64,000 bases of DNA from Nannocystis sp. (GTDB taxonomy: Bacteria; Myxococcota_A; Polyangia; Nannocystales; Nannocystaceae): NCBI GenBank assembly GCA_016712315.1, contig JADJRG010000013.1:1462001-1526000 (forward strand), written 5' to 3'. The position numbers and the translations under genes were made by a program. Positions 16,890-27,993 of this stretch are shown in pieces (the first letter of the stretch is position 1; every line of letters starts with the position of its first letter). A model generated the notes under the pieces. That model worked only from the letters and a program-made list of their open reading frames with translations, had not been told where the DNA came from and did no database searches.

Positions 16890-17731
16890 TCGACTCCCCT
16901 CCTGAGCTGCTCCGCCGCTATGGGTTGGCCGCCCGCCACTCGTGGGGGCAAAATTTTTTGCACGAGCCGGCGATCCACAGGGCGATCGTGCGGGCCAGCG
17001 AGGCGGCGCCCGGGCGACGGGTGGTGGAGATCGGCGCGGGCCTAGGCACGCTCACGGACCCGCTGCTGGCGACCGGCGCGGAGGTGTGGGCGATCGAGCG
17101 CGACCGCGATCTGTGCGCGGTGCTGCGGGCCGAGCTGGGGACCAGGCCAGGGTTCACGCTGCACGAGGCGGACGCGGTGCGCTTCGACTACGCGGCGGCG
17201 GCGATCGGCGCGGGCTCGCCGCCGTCGATCGTCGGCAACCTGCCCTACCAGCTGACGGGGCCGCTGCTGTTCGCGCTGCTGCGCTTCCACGCGGTGACGG
17301 GGCCGTGGGTGATCATGGTGCAGCGCGAGGTGGCGGAGCGGCTGTGCGCTTCGCCAGGCGGCCGCGACTACGGCGGCGTGACGGTGATGTTGTCGCGGGT
17401 GCGGGCGATCCAGGTGGTGTGCCAGGCGCCGCGATCGTGCTTTGTGCCGCGGCCGAGGGTCGATTCGACGGTGCTGCGCCTGGACCCTCGCTCGGCGCCG
17501 CGCGGCGCGGTCGGCGATGAGGAGGGGCTGCGCCGGCTGGTGCAGGTGGCGTTCCAACAGCGACGCAAGGTCTTGCAAAATACGCTGTCGCCGCTGGCGA
17601 GCCGCGAGGCGATCCTGAGCTGGTGCGCTCGCGCCGGCGTCGACCCGCGGATCCGGCCGGAGCAGCTCGGCCCGGAGCAATTCGCGGCGCTCCAGCGGGC
17701 GCGCGAGGAGGACGATGCCGGAGCTGCCTGA
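16886..17731 (+). CDS. rsmA: 16S rRNA (adenine-1518/1519-N6)-dimethyltransferase
   Basis: 281 residues. RsmA/KsgA dimethylates two adjacent adenines in helix 45 of 16S rRNA during late 30S assembly. Visible motifs: N-terminal HSWGQNFL, SAM motif EIGAGLGTLTDPLL, catalytic NLPY (IVGNLPYQLTGPLLF), and the C-terminal FVPRPRVDSTVLRL and FQQRRKVLQNTL segments. It overlaps tsaD by 4 bp and mutM by 17 bp, a single transcription unit. Confidence 0.97.
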   Translation: MIDSPPELLRRYGLAARHSWGQNFLHEPAIHRAIVRASEAAPGRRVVEIGAGLGTLTDPLLATGAEVWAIERDRDLCAVLRAELGTRPGFTLHEADAVRFDYAAAAIGAGSPPSIVGNLPYQLTGPLLFALLRFHAVTGPWVIMVQREVAERLCASPGGRDYGGVTVMLSRVRAIQVVCQAPRSCFVPRPRVDSTVLRLDPRSAPRGAVGDEEGLRRLVQVAFQQRRKVLQNTLSPLASREAILSWCARAGVDPRIRPEQLGPEQFAALQRAREEDDAGAA

Positions 17732-18551
17732 GGTCGAGTCGGTGCGGCGCGGGTTGATGGCGGCGAGGATCTCGGCGCCGATCGCCGCGGTGTGGCGCAG
17801 CGAGCACGCGCTGCGGATGAGCGGGGATCTGGCGGCGCTGATCGGGGCGCGGCCAGGCGCGGTGGGGCGGCGCGGGAAGTATTTGCTGTGGGAGATGGAC
17901 GCGGCGGGCGAGGCGCTGGGGCTGCTCGTGCACTTGGGCATGAGCGGGCGCTTCGGCGTCGCGCGCCCCAGCGATCCGCGGGTCAAACACACGCACTTCG
18001 TGCTGCGACTCGAGGACGACCGCGAGCTGCGATTCGTCGACCCTCGGCGCTTCGGCGGCTTCTTGGTCGGCGCGGCGGCGACGCTGAAGGGGCAGCCGCC
18101 GTTGGCGGGGCTAGGGCCTGAGCCGCTCGACGCAGGCTTCGACGGGGCGCTGCTGGCGGCGCGTCTGGGGGCGAGCGAGCGCTGCCTGCGGGACGCGCTG
18201 CTCGATCAGCGCGCGGTCGCAGGTGTCGGCAATATTTATGCGGTGGAGGCGCTGTTCTTGGCGGGGTTGCACCCGCTGACGCCGGCGCGAGCGCTGCGCG
18301 CGAGCGCGTGGGCGCGGCTGGCCGAGGCGCTACAACGCGTGCTGAACCAGGGGATCGCGAGCGGCGGGACGACGCTGAAGGACTTTCGTAACGTGACGGG
18401 AGAGGTGGGGCGGGGTCAGGACGACCTGAAGGTGTATGGCCGCGAAGGGGAGCCGTGTCCGCGCTGTGGGCAGGCGCTGCGCGGGTTCGTCCACGGGGGA
18501 CGCAGCGGGGTCTTTTGTCCGTCGGACCAGCCTCGTCGCCAGATCCGTTGA
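17715..18551 (+). CDS. mutM: Formamidopyrimidine-DNA glycosylase, altered zinc finger
   Basis: 278 residues. MutM/Fpg removes 8-oxoguanine and cleaves the strand. Catalytic residues are present: N-terminal PELPEVE (Pro and Glu after Met removal), the Lys of RRGKYLLW, HLGMSGR, and GVGNIYAVEALF. The C-terminal zinc finger reads CPRC ... GVFCPSDQ, so the fourth Cys of the usual CxxC-x16-CxxC is Asp (codon GAC). Asp can bind zinc, so the fold may survive, but this is atypical. It overlaps rsmA by 17 bp. Confidence 0.95.
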   Translation: MPELPEVESVRRGLMAARISAPIAAVWRSEHALRMSGDLAALIGARPGAVGRRGKYLLWEMDAAGEALGLLVHLGMSGRFGVARPSDPRVKHTHFVLRLEDDRELRFVDPRRFGGFLVGAAATLKGQPPLAGLGPEPLDAGFDGALLAARLGASERCLRDALLDQRAVAGVGNIYAVEALFLAGLHPLTPARALRASAWARLAEALQRVLNQGIASGGTTLKDFRNVTGEVGRGQDDLKVYGREGEPCPRCGQALRGFVHGGRSGVFCPSDQPRRQIR

Positions 18552-18647
18552 GCGCCGGCAACGAGGGGCCGGCGAACGCTTGCGCGCGCTCGGTCGCAGC
18601 GGGCACACTCAAGCCCCGCCGAGGCGCAGCGCGGCGAGCCAGAGCGG

Positions 18648-19277
18648 ATGGACGAGGCCAGCACCAACGGGCGCCCTGAGGCCCCCTCCCCGAGCGATGA
18701 GGCGCTGATGGCGAGCTTCCGCCACGGCGACGCGCGGGCGTTTGAGGTGCTGGTGAGTCGACATCGCCGCGGGCTCTTTAATTTTTTGCTGCGCAGCGTC
18801 GGCAACCAGAGCCGCGCGGAGGAGCTGCTGCAAGACGTCTTCGTCCGGGTGATCCGGGCGAAGGGGCGCTACGAGCAGACGGCGCGCTTCTCGACGTGGA
18901 TCTACACGATCGCCCGGAATATCTGCGTGGATGAGAGCCGGCGCGCGAAGTTCAGGCGCACGGTGTCGCTGGACTCGCCGCGCCGCGGTCGCGACGGCGA
19001 GGAGGGGGCCTCGATGCTGGAGACGACCGCGGAGGTGCAGGTCGGGGTCGATGACGCGGCGATGGGGCCGACCTTGCAGTCGCGCTTGGCCGCGGCGATC
19101 GACCGGCTCCCAGAGGACCAACGCGAGGTGTTCTTCATGCGCCAGCTCTCCGGGCTGTCGTTTAAGGAGATCGGCGAGGTGGTCGGCGCCCCCGAGAACA
19201 CGGTGAAGAGCCGGATGCGCTACGCGCTGGAGAAGCTGCGCGAGGAGCTGGTCGACCTGCACGACCCGGGCGAGTGA
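18648..19277 (+). CDS. RNA polymerase sigma factor, ECF/RpoE-like
   Basis: 209 residues from ATG 18648. Sigma region 2 is at about 25-95 (AFEVLVSRHRRGLFNFLLR, AEELLQDVFVRVI, RFSTWIYTIARNICVDESRR). An acidic loop follows, and region 4 is at about 145-200 (AIDRLPEDQREVFFMRQLSGLSFKEIGEV with ENTVKSRMRYALEKL). The two-domain architecture is that of group 4 sigma factors. No anti-sigma gene is adjacent; the next gene is convergent. The stimulus is unknown. Confidence 0.92.
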   Translation: MDEASTNGRPEAPSPSDEALMASFRHGDARAFEVLVSRHRRGLFNFLLRSVGNQSRAEELLQDVFVRVIRAKGRYEQTARFSTWIYTIARNICVDESRRAKFRRTVSLDSPRRGRDGEEGASMLETTAEVQVGVDDAAMGPTLQSRLAAAIDRLPEDQREVFFMRQLSGLSFKEIGEVVGAPENTVKSRMRYALEKLREELVDLHDPGE

Positions 19278-19340
19278 CCCGCTCTAGCGTCTGGCTCTTG
19301 GGACAGGACGCCCGAGCCCGCGCTCAGGAGCGGGGCGCGG

Positions 19341-21176
<1,836 letters not shown>

Positions 21177-21340
21177 TCGCAAGCCGGCATACCCAGATCG
21201 GCGCAGCCCTGCAAGCTTGTTTGATTTTCGCGGCGACGAGGCGGAGGCGCCGGCGCCTGCTCGCCGCGCCCCGGCCCGCACGGGCACTTCTCGGCGCGAG
21301 CGCGGGCGTCGGGCCGGAGATCTGGGCTAGACTGGCGCCC

Positions 21341-22282
21341 GTGAGCTCCTCTATCGACCTCGGCAGCTATGTGCAGCGCCGGCTCTTTCGCGCGTACGAA
21401 CGCGATATGGCGCGCTCCTCCTACGCGTATGGCGTCGACGCCCGGCGGATCCGTTGGTTGACGACCTCGGCGCTCGGCCAGGCGGGGCTGCGCAGCATCG
21501 AGCATGCGTGGTTCCAGCTCGCGGATGAGCTGCTGGTGAGCGAGCTGCGCTACCCGGAGCAGGCTGAGGAGATCCCGCTGCTCAACGAGGTGATCGCGCT
21601 CTGCCACCTGCTCCACGCCACACCGCCGGCGATCCGCCTGCTGACGGCCTCCTCGGAGCTGCGTGACTGGGGGTTGGTGACGCCCCTCGGTGATCCGCGG
21701 AGCAGCGACGATTGGCTGGTGCTGAACGCGGAGGGGCTCGCAGCGGCGCCCGCCGAGGCCCGCTCGTTTATGCTCGGCGCCGGTATGGCTCACTTGCAGT
21801 GCGGCCATGGGGTGCTCTTTATCGCGCACCTGGTCGGACATCGACGCGGTCGTTTGGGCCTCTACCGGCGGCTCCTCGCGCCGTGGTCGCGGGTGGCGGC
21901 GTTCTCGGCGGATCGCGCGGGCCTGCTGGCGGTCGGGGCGCTCGCTCCCGCGCTGGCGGCCCTGGCGGCGGAGGTCGCGGCCGCGCCTGTGTGGTCGCCG
22001 GCGTTCCCGCCGCTGGAGGCGCGGCAGCGCGCGCTCACGGAATTCGCCGAGAGCGCCGTGTTCGCGCGGATCAGCGCGCGAAGGGCGATGGACTCCGACG
22101 CCGGGGCGGAGGCGCCGCTGAGCGCGGTGCTGATGGCGGCGCCAGCGGCCGCGGCAGAGGGCGCGACCGAGGGGGCGGCGCCGACGGCCCCCGTGAGCGA
22201 CGAGGCGCTGGGGGTGCCCGACAGCGCGTGGCCGCTGGCCCGCTGCGATCAACGCCTCACCCAGCGCCTGCGCATCTATTGA
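21341..22282 (+). CDS. M48-like protein lacking zinc ligands (pseudo-metallopeptidase)
   Basis: 313 residues from GTG 21341; the longer frame from 21125 overlaps the divergent gene. The layout follows M48-family peptidases: a middle segment DDWLVLNAEGLAAAPAEARSFMLGAGMAHLQCGH aligns with the usual helix holding HExxH (quoted in part: LGAGMAHLQCGH), and FSADRAGLLA aligns with the third-ligand helix (ExxADR). The HELGH is replaced by AGMAH, and the Glu before xxAD by Ala. Family assignment is from pattern. It is the first gene of the dynamin run, 66 bp before the first GTPase, suggesting a structural or adaptor role. Confidence 0.6.
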   Translation: MSSSIDLGSYVQRRLFRAYERDMARSSYAYGVDARRIRWLTTSALGQAGLRSIEHAWFQLADELLVSELRYPEQAEEIPLLNEVIALCHLLHATPPAIRLLTASSELRDWGLVTPLGDPRSSDDWLVLNAEGLAAAPAEARSFMLGAGMAHLQCGHGVLFIAHLVGHRRGRLGLYRRLLAPWSRVAAFSADRAGLLAVGALAPALAALAAEVAAAPVWSPAFPPLEARQRALTEFAESAVFARISARRAMDSDAGAEAPLSAVLMAAPAAAAEGATEGAAPTAPVSDEALGVPDSAWPLARCDQRLTQRLRIY

Positions 22283-22348
22283 TGAGGAATGGGCGACCAG
22301 GCGCGCGTCGGCGCCGTCGTCCGCACACCGAGACCAGGATCAGATCAC

Positions 22349-24121
22349 ATGGGAGCCGCTATCACTACGAATGACCTCGGAGCCGCAGCGCGTGAGCTCG
22401 CTTCGATCGCCGAAGAGCTGGGCCTGCATTCGGCCGCGCGCTCGATCCTCGCTGACTCGGCGCGCCGCCTCGGTGAGTCGATGCTGCGCGTGCTGGTCTT
22501 GGGCGAGATCAAGCACGGGAAGAGCTCGCTGATCAACGCGCTGCTGGGACAGGCGCTGCTGCCGACCGGGGTGACGCCGACCACCGGCGCGGTGGTGCGG
22601 GTGCGTCGGGGCGACGCTTCGGGGTACTTCTTGATCGATGATGAAGGGGCGCGAGAGCTGGATCGCGAGCGCTTCGGCCCGCTGGCGCGCGGCAAAGAGG
22701 CGGCCGCAGGGGCGCTCGAGGCGCGCCACGTCGGCGAGCTGCTGCCGGCGAACCTCGAGCTGCTCGATACTCCAGGCGCGAACGACATCAACCGCCTGCG
22801 CGGGCTGGTGAGCCGCGGCGAGCTGCCGGGCGCGGACGTGCTGGTGCTGGTGCTCGACGCGACGCAGGCGCTGACGCGCACGGAGCTGGGCTTCGTCCGC
22901 GACGCGCTGGTGGCGGTCGGCGGGGTCGGGGCGGGCTCCGGGGCGCACTTGCTGGTGGCGCTGAATCGGATCGACCTGGTGGCAGAGAGCGAGCGTACGC
23001 TGCTGACCGAGCACCTCGCGCGCGAGCTGGGGGCGCTGCTGGAGGACCGCTTCGAGGTCTTCCAGACTGACGCGAAGCGGGCGCTCCGCGAGCCGGAGAG
23101 CGACTCGTATGGGGTGCTGGAGGTGGGGCGGCTGCGGGCTCGCTTGGTCGCCCTGGCGGGGCGTAGCGGCGAGATCTTGCCCGCTCGGGCGCGCGCGAGC
23201 CTGCGCCGCGGGGCGCAGCTCCTCAGCCACAGCGCGGCGATCCAGGCGCGGGCGCTGCGGCTGGAGGAGCAGGCGCTGGCGGACGAGCTGGCGGCGGTGC
23301 GCGCGGCGTTGGCGGCGCAGACGATCGACACGGAGGCGCTGCGCGGGCGGATCTCGGCGGAGCGGGGTCGGATCCAAGAGGCGTCGCGGGAGCGGCTCGA
23401 GGGCTTCCGCGGGGAGCTCCAAGCGGAGGTGCTGGCGATCCTCGAGCGCTCGGATCTGCGGGCGATCGTCGATGTGCTGCCGTCGGCGGTCCGCGACGCG
23501 ACGATGCACTTCACGATCGCCGAGGTGGAGCGGCTGCGGGGGGAGCTCGAGGCGCTGACCCGCGAGGCGCTGAACACTCACGGCGATCAGGCGCGGCGGC
23601 GGCTGGCGCAGGCGACGATCTTGCTCGGGTTTCGCGGCCCCGTGGTCCACTTGGACCCGCCGTCGACGTTGATCGAGGGGTCGAGCCTGGCGGTGTCGGT
23701 GGTCGGTAGCGCGATCATGTACTTCGGGAACACGGTCGCGGGGCTGCTGGTGGCGATCGCGGGGCCGCTGATGACGATGATCCTCCGCGAGAAGGCGGTG
23801 CATGACCTGCGCGTGGCGGCCCACCGCGAGCTGCCGCGGGCGCTGAGCGCGAGCTTCGCGGACCTCGAGGCGACGCTGCAGCGGACGACCGAGGCGCACG
23901 TGACGGCGCTCGAGGAGCACTTGGTGCTCGCGAACAACCAGCTCGGCGAGCAGCTCGTCGCGCTGCTCGACCGCGCCGCTTCAGCGCTGGCTCCGGCGGC
24001 GGGTGAGGCGGCGGAGCTGGGGGAGCGGCGCTCGGCGGCGCAGCGGCGGCTCGAGGCGCTGGAGGGGCGCTTGACGGCGCTTTCGCGGCGCTTAGACGCG
24101 GGCGAGGAGGCGCAGCGATGA
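22349..24121 (+). CDS. Bacterial dynamin-like GTPase 1
   Basis: 590 residues from ATG 22349. G1 is GEIKHGKSS (52-60), G2 Thr is in TPTTGAVV, G3 is DTPG (140-143), and G4 is NRID (206-209). Long helices with coiled-coil character follow, then a hydrophobic pair near residues 450-480 (AIMYFGNTVAGLLVAIAGPLM) that fits a membrane paddle, then another coiled coil. This is the BDLP layout: GTP-driven membrane remodelling or tethering. It overlaps the second GTPase gene by 4 bp (ATGA). Bacterial dynamins often occur as such unequal pairs. Confidence 0.88.
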   Translation: MGAAITTNDLGAAARELASIAEELGLHSAARSILADSARRLGESMLRVLVLGEIKHGKSSLINALLGQALLPTGVTPTTGAVVRVRRGDASGYFLIDDEGARELDRERFGPLARGKEAAAGALEARHVGELLPANLELLDTPGANDINRLRGLVSRGELPGADVLVLVLDATQALTRTELGFVRDALVAVGGVGAGSGAHLLVALNRIDLVAESERTLLTEHLARELGALLEDRFEVFQTDAKRALREPESDSYGVLEVGRLRARLVALAGRSGEILPARARASLRRGAQLLSHSAAIQARALRLEEQALADELAAVRAALAAQTIDTEALRGRISAERGRIQEASRERLEGFRGELQAEVLAILERSDLRAIVDVLPSAVRDATMHFTIAEVERLRGELEALTREALNTHGDQARRRLAQATILLGFRGPVVHLDPPSTLIEGSSLAVSVVGSAIMYFGNTVAGLLVAIAGPLMTMILREKAVHDLRVAAHRELPRALSASFADLEATLQRTTEAHVTALEEHLVLANNQLGEQLVALLDRAASALAPAAGEAAELGERRSAAQRRLEALEGRLTALSRRLDAGEEAQR

Positions 24122-27100
24122 GCGGCGATCAGGAGCGTGAGGCGCAGGAGCGTGCGGCGCAGGAGCGTGGGGCGCAGGAGCGTGAGGCGCAGGAGGGCGA
24201 GGAGGAGGCCGACGAGCGCGGCGACGGGGCGGAGGCGGCGGTGTCGGCGATCCGTACGATGGGCGCGGCGCTCGGCGGTTGGGCGCGGCGCCTGGGCTCG
24301 AGGATCGGCGAGGCGGCGAGCGCGGCGGCGAGCGCGGCGACCCCGAACGAGGAGCTGCGGACCGCGCTCGTCGAGGTGAAGGAGCTGCGCAGCCGCGGGC
24401 TCTTCTCGGCGGCCCGCGAGCGCTTACGCGCGCTCCAGCAGGAGCTGCCGCAGGAGGCGCAGGTGGTGGTCGCGCTGGGGCTGACGCTGGTGGCGGAGAC
24501 GATCGCCGACCAGCGGCCGCCCGCGGCGCTGAGCGAGCTGGTCGAGGCGCTGAGCCAGAATTCGCGGCTCCGCCAGCGCGCGGCGATCTCGCCGCTGCTC
24601 GAGGGGGCGCTCCAGCTCGCCCGCTTCGCGCCCGATAAGGCGCTCGACGACCTGCGGCGGGCGCAGCGGGCGCTCGAGGAGGTGCCGACAGGGGCGCGCG
24701 CGGAGGCGCGCTTCTACGCGCACTTCATGGCGACGCTGGCGCAGTCGAGCCGCGGCCGCAACGAGCGGGCGGTGCTGGAGCTGTACAAGGCGCGGGCGAG
24801 CATGCCCGAAGGGACAGCCCCTTCGATCACGCGGCGGCTGCTGCTCGAGGGCGCGGCGATCCTGCTGGCAGAGGATCAGCTCGATGAGGCGCTGGCGTGG
24901 TTGACGCCGCTCGCGGGCGCAGCGAGCGAGCCCGAGCCGGCGGGTGAAGGCGCGGTCGAGGGCGCTCCGATCGGCGACGCGCGGGCGCTTGAGGCGCTGG
25001 CGCGCGGGCTGCTCGCGCGGGTGTACGCGGCGAAGGGCGACGGCGAGGCGGCGGAGGCGGTGCTCGCGACCCTGCCCGATGAGCCAGCTTGGGACGCCTT
25101 CCGGATCCGGGTGGGGCTGTGCCGCGGCGGCGACCCGGCGACGCTGGCGCGGGCGCTGCGGCACTTGCAGGTCGCGCCGGAGGACTGGCAGCGCGGCCGG
25201 CTGTGGGCCTTGGCGGAGCTGGCGGCGTGGGGGCAGCGCGAGGGGGCGCCGCCGCAAGGCGCGGTGGAGGCGGTGCTGGGGGCGCTGGTGAAGGCGGCGG
25301 ACGCGGCGCCCGCAGGGCAGCAAGGCGGCTTCATCCACGAGCTCGCGCACGCGATGCTGCGCGCGGACCAGCTCTCGCAGACGGGGCTCGCGGTGATCCT
25401 GCGGCGGCTCGGACGAGACTCCGACGGCGCGCCCGAGGAGCTGCGGCTGGTGCGCGCGCGCCATCACCTTCGCAAGGGCGATCAGGCGGCGGCAGCGGAG
25501 GATTTCTTGACGTCGCAGCCGCCGCGCTTCCGCGCGCAGCCAGACCTCGGCGGGCCGTGGGGGCCGGATGAGGTGTCGCCGCTGCGCGACCCAGTGGTCC
25601 GCTTGCGGACGCTGCGCTCGCAGCGGGCGCTGGCGAGCGCGGAGCTGTGCGCGCACGCGGAGCTGTGGGAGCCGGCGCAAGAGCACCTGGTGGAGGCGCT
25701 GGCCGAGGCGCCAGAGCTGCGGCCGGCTCGGGCGTTGTTGGGGAAGATCGCGCGGCCGACCCGGTCGACGCGCCTGGAGGATCTGCTCAGCGCGGCGACC
25801 TCGGTGCTGGCCGCCGTGCCGTCCCACGTGCTGGGCGTGCCGCTGACGCGCGCTCAAGAGGCGCTGTCGGGGGTGATCGCGGCGCGCGAGCGGCTGGCGC
25901 GTCCGCTGACGATCGCGGTGATGGGCGAGTTCTCCTCGGGCAAGAGCACGTTCGTGAACGCGCTGCTGGGCGAGCCGATCGCGCCGATGGGGGTGCTGCC
26001 GACGACGACGACGATCAACGTGTTCCGACGCGGGCCGACCGGCGGAGCGAGGATCTATTACCGCGACGACCGGATCGCGACGCTGGCGCGTGAGCAGATC
26101 CACGGGTTCTTGCACGGGCTCGATGACGTCGAGGCGAGCCGGATCCGCCACGTGGAGATCGAGCGGACTGGGGCTCGTATGGGCGACGCGGCGGTGGTCG
26201 ATACGCCAGGCCTCAACGCGCTCGACGCGTTCCACGAGCGGGTCGCGCGGGAGTTCATCGACGAGGCAGACGCGGTGATCTGGGTGTTCTCAGCGACCCG
26301 CGGGAGCACGGCCTCGGAGGCGGGCATGCTGGCCGGGCTGCGCGGCGACGGCCGGCAGGTGCTGGGGGTGCTGAATAAGGTCGATACGCTCGATCCAGAG
26401 GAGCAGACAGAGCTGGCCGAGTACCTGCGCGAGCAGCTCGGCGAGGTGCTGGTCGATGTGGTCCCGGCGTGCTCGACGTTGGCGTTGGCGGTGCGCTCCG
26501 GGGAGGCGCCCGCGGGCGCCGAAGATCCGTTCGCGGGGATCGAGGAGGCGCTCGAGCAGCACTTCCTCCGCCACGCGCGTGAGCTCAAGCGGACGCTGAC
26601 GGCGCGGCGGCTGAGCGACGCGCTGACGCGGGCGCATCAGGCGATCGCGGCGGCGGCGGCGGCGCTCGAGGTGGCGGCGGACGGCGCGGCGGGCTCCGAC
26701 CAGCTCGATACGATGCGCAGCCTCCAGCGCTTGACGGGCTTCGCAGAGCGGCTGCGCGGGGCGGTGCTCGACCTCGACGATCTGCTGGTGCGTGAGTGTC
26801 TCGCGCTGGGCCTGCTCCGCACGGGCGCAGGGGTGAGCCGCGACCAGTTCAGCGCGCAGGACGCGTGGTACCTCGGCACGGTGGTGCACGACGGGATGCT
26901 GCGGGCGCTGCAATCGGCGCTGGGCGAGCTGTCGCGCGAGGGCGACTTTGAGATCCTCTACGAGGTGCTCGGGCACCACTTGGTGCCGTGGGCGCGCGGC
27001 TACCTCGACGGGCTCGCGGCGTCGGGTTTTGTCATCAGGCTGATGATCGAGCACGGGGCGGCGATCACCCGCGGCGAGGCGGCGCTGCGCGAGCGCCTGC

Positions 27101-27294
27101 GCGGGGCGTTGGTGCCGATGGCCGACGCCTGGCAAAAATTCATCGCGTCGCTCGACCGGCCGCTGCGGCAGGCGCAGGTGCAGGCGCACCGGCAGGCGGC
27201 GACGCGGCCGCGGGCGGAGGCGCTGCGGCTGCGGACGACGGCGCTGGTCGGGGTCGAGTCGCTGTTGGCCTCCGTGGCGGAGCTGCGGGGATGA
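24118..27294 (+). CDS. Bacterial dynamin-like GTPase 2 with N-terminal helical repeats
   Basis: 1058 residues. The N-terminus has a repetitive acidic segment (EREAQERAAQERGAQ type, 15-bp DNA repeats). Residues about 60-560 form an alpha-helical, TPR-like solenoid (ELRSRGLFSAARERLRALQQ, ELYKARASMPEGTAP). The GTPase domain follows: G1 GEFSSGKST (602-610), G2 in PTTTTINV, G3 DTPG (695-698), G4 NKVD (753-756), then a helical C-terminal half. No convincing transmembrane paddle is seen, so membrane contact may come through GTPase 1. It overlaps GTPase 1 and rnhB by 4 bp each. Confidence 0.85.
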   Translation: MSGDQEREAQERAAQERGAQEREAQEGEEEADERGDGAEAAVSAIRTMGAALGGWARRLGSRIGEAASAAASAATPNEELRTALVEVKELRSRGLFSAARERLRALQQELPQEAQVVVALGLTLVAETIADQRPPAALSELVEALSQNSRLRQRAAISPLLEGALQLARFAPDKALDDLRRAQRALEEVPTGARAEARFYAHFMATLAQSSRGRNERAVLELYKARASMPEGTAPSITRRLLLEGAAILLAEDQLDEALAWLTPLAGAASEPEPAGEGAVEGAPIGDARALEALARGLLARVYAAKGDGEAAEAVLATLPDEPAWDAFRIRVGLCRGGDPATLARALRHLQVAPEDWQRGRLWALAELAAWGQREGAPPQGAVEAVLGALVKAADAAPAGQQGGFIHELAHAMLRADQLSQTGLAVILRRLGRDSDGAPEELRLVRARHHLRKGDQAAAAEDFLTSQPPRFRAQPDLGGPWGPDEVSPLRDPVVRLRTLRSQRALASAELCAHAELWEPAQEHLVEALAEAPELRPARALLGKIARPTRSTRLEDLLSAATSVLAAVPSHVLGVPLTRAQEALSGVIAARERLARPLTIAVMGEFSSGKSTFVNALLGEPIAPMGVLPTTTTINVFRRGPTGGARIYYRDDRIATLAREQIHGFLHGLDDVEASRIRHVEIERTGARMGDAAVVDTPGLNALDAFHERVAREFIDEADAVIWVFSATRGSTASEAGMLAGLRGDGRQVLGVLNKVDTLDPEEQTELAEYLREQLGEVLVDVVPACSTLALAVRSGEAPAGAEDPFAGIEEALEQHFLRHARELKRTLTARRLSDALTRAHQAIAAAAAALEVAADGAAGSDQLDTMRSLQRLTGFAERLRGAVLDLDDLLVRECLALGLLRTGAGVSRDQFSAQDAWYLGTVVHDGMLRALQSALGELSREGDFEILYEVLGHHLVPWARGYLDGLAASGFVIRLMIEHGAAITRGEAALRERLRGALVPMADAWQKFIASLDRPLRQAQVQAHRQAATRPRAEALRLRTTALVGVESLLASVAELRG

Positions 27295-27932
27295 ACGGAC
27301 GGACGATCGGGGTCGATGAGGCGGGGCGGGGGCCGATCCTCGGGCCGATGGCGCTGGCGGTGGTCGCGGTCGATGAGGCGGGGGCAGCGGCGCTGCTGCG
27401 CCTCGGGGTGCAAGACTCCAAGCGCTTCGGCGCGGACGCGCGGGGGCAGGCGCGGCGGGCGGCGCTCGCCGCGGAGATCCCCGCGCACGCGCTGGCGTGT
27501 CGCTCCGCGCTGGTGGACGTGGAGGTGATCGACGCGCACACGCGCCAGGGTCGGCTCAACCACCTCGAGCGCGCGACCGCGGAGGCGCTGCTGGTGGAGA
27601 TCGCTGCCTGTCCTGAAGACCAGATTATTTGTGACGGCGCCGCCCTCTTCGGGCCGCTGGCCGCGCGCTACCCAGGGCTGCTGGCGGTGAACCAGGGCGA
27701 GTCCGCGCACGTGGCGGTCGCGGCGGCTTCGATCCTCGCCAAGCACGCGCGTGACGAGGCGTTCGCGGCGATCGCCTCGCGCTATGAGCCGGAATTCGGG
27801 CGCCTGGGCGGCGGCGGCTATATCAACGCGGCGACGCGGCGCTTCCTCGCGGCGTATCAGGCTCGTTACGGCGATCTGCCGCCGGAGGCGCGGCGGAGCT
27901 GGGGCGCTCCCGCGGCGCTAGAGCTCTTCTGA
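27291..27932 (+). CDS. rnhB: Ribonuclease HII
   Basis: 213 residues from ATG 27291, overlapping the GTPase stop by 4 bp; the longer frame from 26988 lies inside that gene and is not used. RNase HII nicks RNA-DNA hybrids at misincorporated ribonucleotides. Acidic residues are present: DEAGRGP (Asp8, Glu9), the Asp of ICDGAALFG, and the Asp in SILAKHARDE. The usual Lys-Gly-Asp before the AAASI helix reads NQGESAH here. Followed by a strong hairpin (27950-27979). Confidence 0.92.
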   Translation: MNGRTIGVDEAGRGPILGPMALAVVAVDEAGAAALLRLGVQDSKRFGADARGQARRAALAAEIPAHALACRSALVDVEVIDAHTRQGRLNHLERATAEALLVEIAACPEDQIICDGAALFGPLAARYPGLLAVNQGESAHVAVAAASILAKHARDEAFAAIASRYEPEFGRLGGGGYINAATRRFLAAYQARYGDLPPEARRSWGAPAALELF

Positions 27933-27949
27933 GGGGCGCGGGCGGCGAG

Positions 27950-27979
27950 GAGCGACCTGATCGTGGGGTCAGGTCGCTC
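27950..27979. terminator. Hairpin between convergent rnhB and coiled-coil protein gene
   Basis: A perfect 11-bp inverted repeat GAGCGACCTGA / TCAGGTCGCTC has an 8-nt loop. No U-tract follows on either side, so its efficiency is uncertain. Position between convergent stops fits a bidirectional terminator. Confidence 0.6.
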
Positions 27980-27993
27980 TCCCGAGCCGACGC

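Noticed and set aside
26988..27290. Upstream extension of rnhB
   Set aside because: Lies wholly within the GTPase 2 gene in another frame; the ATG at 27291 gives the normal RNase HII N-terminus.
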